Assembly (NCBI RefSeq): GCF_017562075.2
Contig: NC_054085.1
Location: forward strand, 29,555,656-29,619,655
Reading direction: 5' to 3'
DNA length: 64,000 bases
Source of the DNA: Anopheles merus
Lineage: Eukaryota > Arthropoda > Insecta > Diptera > Culicidae
Part shown: positions 62,645 through 64,000 of the stretch, one piece after another
Position numbering within the stretch: position 1 is the first letter of the stretch
How the letters are laid out: each line of letters starts with the position of its first letter
Translations under genes and position numbers: made by a program
Notes under the pieces: generated by a model
The model's input: the letters and a program-made list of their open reading frames with translations, nothing else
The model's database searches: none
Told to the model about the DNA's origin: nothing

Positions 62645-64000
62645 TTTACATTAATTGGATGCATTAATAAGCTCATGGAATGAAAAAGCACTCATTTTCA
62701 ACAATTGCTCCATTACATACCGCACTGCGTTTGCTTTAATTGGATGTGCAAATGAGATTAGATACAATGCCCCTTAACTGCTCCCAACCGTGCGATATCA
62801 TGATAATAATGCATGCAATAAATCAAAAATACATCAAACGATCGTTGTCCGAAAGAAATCAGCAGCAAAAACTAGCTCAATGGTAATCAAATAGACACAT
62901 GAGAGGGTGGGTAGTTATTTCCCAACGCCCTTTTTTCTTTACACCATTTGTTCCGCAGCAGCACATTGAATCAGCATTTTTCCACAGAGTAAACGCTTCA
63001 TCGACCAATTCATTGCAGTCTCGCGGAGGTGGATCTCTTCATGCTCGCGCTCGCGTGTGTCCTCCAATTATGGCGTAATTATATCAACAAGACCTATCCC
63101 CGTAAATCAATTTAAAATAATGACAACCATGAAAGCGAACCATCCGCTCACTGCATATTGGTGCAGTTGCACTTTCTCGACCAAAATGCGGAACCAATCG
63201 CATACAGTTTCAAACCGTGACGAGGCACGAAGGGCAAAAAGGGTGAGTGCAACGGTAAGAAATAGGAAAAATAATACAAAACCGACAAAAAAGCAAACTC
63301 AAACCAATCGACAAGCGGCATACTGGCCCAGGCCCGGTATAGTTTGCTCATAACGCATGGATTATTTCCAATTTTAGCTTGCACCCGAATGAATACAATT
63401 TACACAGCGTCAGCAAACGTTGGCACCGCGTTGGAAGCTATTTTTTTTTTTTTTCAATTTTCCCTTTTCCCACAACGCATGCATATGTATGTAAAAATGA
63501 TTAATAACAGCACCCACGAGGTAATAGTCTGAGGTAATAAAACATTCCCGCAACCATTCGTGGGTTCAAACGAGTATGACAGCAAAACAAACCAGGAAAG
63601 TTTGTTGCTGCTGGACGAGGTTTTGGGAAAGCTTCATATATTCATCCTCAATTGAGCTTTTATGTTTGTTTGTTTTTTAAGCTCTCTTTATTTATGAGTC
63701 ATTTCAATCACAAACGGCATTGCTTGTTGTTACATCTTAATTAATACCAACCCACCTCATGGTTAGTACTGGATAAATGAAATAAAGCTTTGACAACTTT
63801 AATTACAGCCCTAAAATCATGTGCTCTTGGAAACGTTTCACTAATTGATTGGGATATGTTCAGCACACTACAGCAAACTCTTGATTTGATTTGCTAAAAT
63901 GTTAGCATTACGCGGAATTCCAATCAATAAACTGATAGATAAACATTTGTTTGGGATGCTATATTAAAATGTATTACTTTTTGTTTTTTTAGTAGCACTT
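62645..64000. other. downstream intergenic sequence
   Basis: No gene, splice pair or RNA is recognised. There is a T-run at 63440-63455, and the 98-codon frame at 63057-63353 has no motif and no context. Nothing marks the start of another gene before the window ends. Confidence 0.45.

Overview
This is nuclear DNA from an insect, most probably an Anopheles mosquito. There are no long bacterial-style genes or operons. Coding potential is split into short exons with GT...AG borders and long introns, and the intergenic sequence is rich in A+T and simple repeats. A tRNA-derived short interspersed element (SINE) at 17.46-17.68 kb closely resembles the SINE200 family I know from Anopheles gambiae. 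That element is the main evidence for the genus; I could not run a search to confirm it.

I can support one protein-coding gene, on the + strand, filling the right third of the window. Five exons (42322-42457, 50766-50908, 56629-56953, 58757-58871, 61020-61205) keep one reading frame across every junction, at phases 2, 1, 2 and 0. They encode about 300 residues of a cysteine-rich secreted protein: paired-cysteine, probably helical blocks, an inserted Thr/Gln/His-rich linker, and a hydrophobic C-terminus of the kind replaced by a GPI anchor. A long A-rich 3'UTR follows, ending near 62.6 kb. I do not recognise the gene by name; the layout recalls insect secreted proteins of the 27-kDa haemolymph glycoprotein/DUF1397 type, but that is only a resemblance. 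Two points are unresolved. One is the origin of the signal peptide: a frameshifted leader at 42251, an upstream leader exon such as 31365-31626, or something outside the window. The other is the exon 2/exon 3 junction, which reads best as a rare GC-AG intron.

The left two thirds (about 0.75-42 kb) contain no gene I can support. They hold alternating A+T-rich and moderately G+C-rich stretches, three SINE pieces (16.5-17.7 kb), microsatellites, two long G-runs, a 69-bp tandem duplication, a 13-bp triplication, and a few isolated splice-donor or promoter-like signals that could be leader exons of the downstream gene. The first 750 bp look like the 3' end of a neighbouring transcript and finish in a palindromic polyadenylation signal that could work on both strands. 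I found no tRNA, rRNA, CRISPR array, autonomous transposon coding region or recognisable microRNA.
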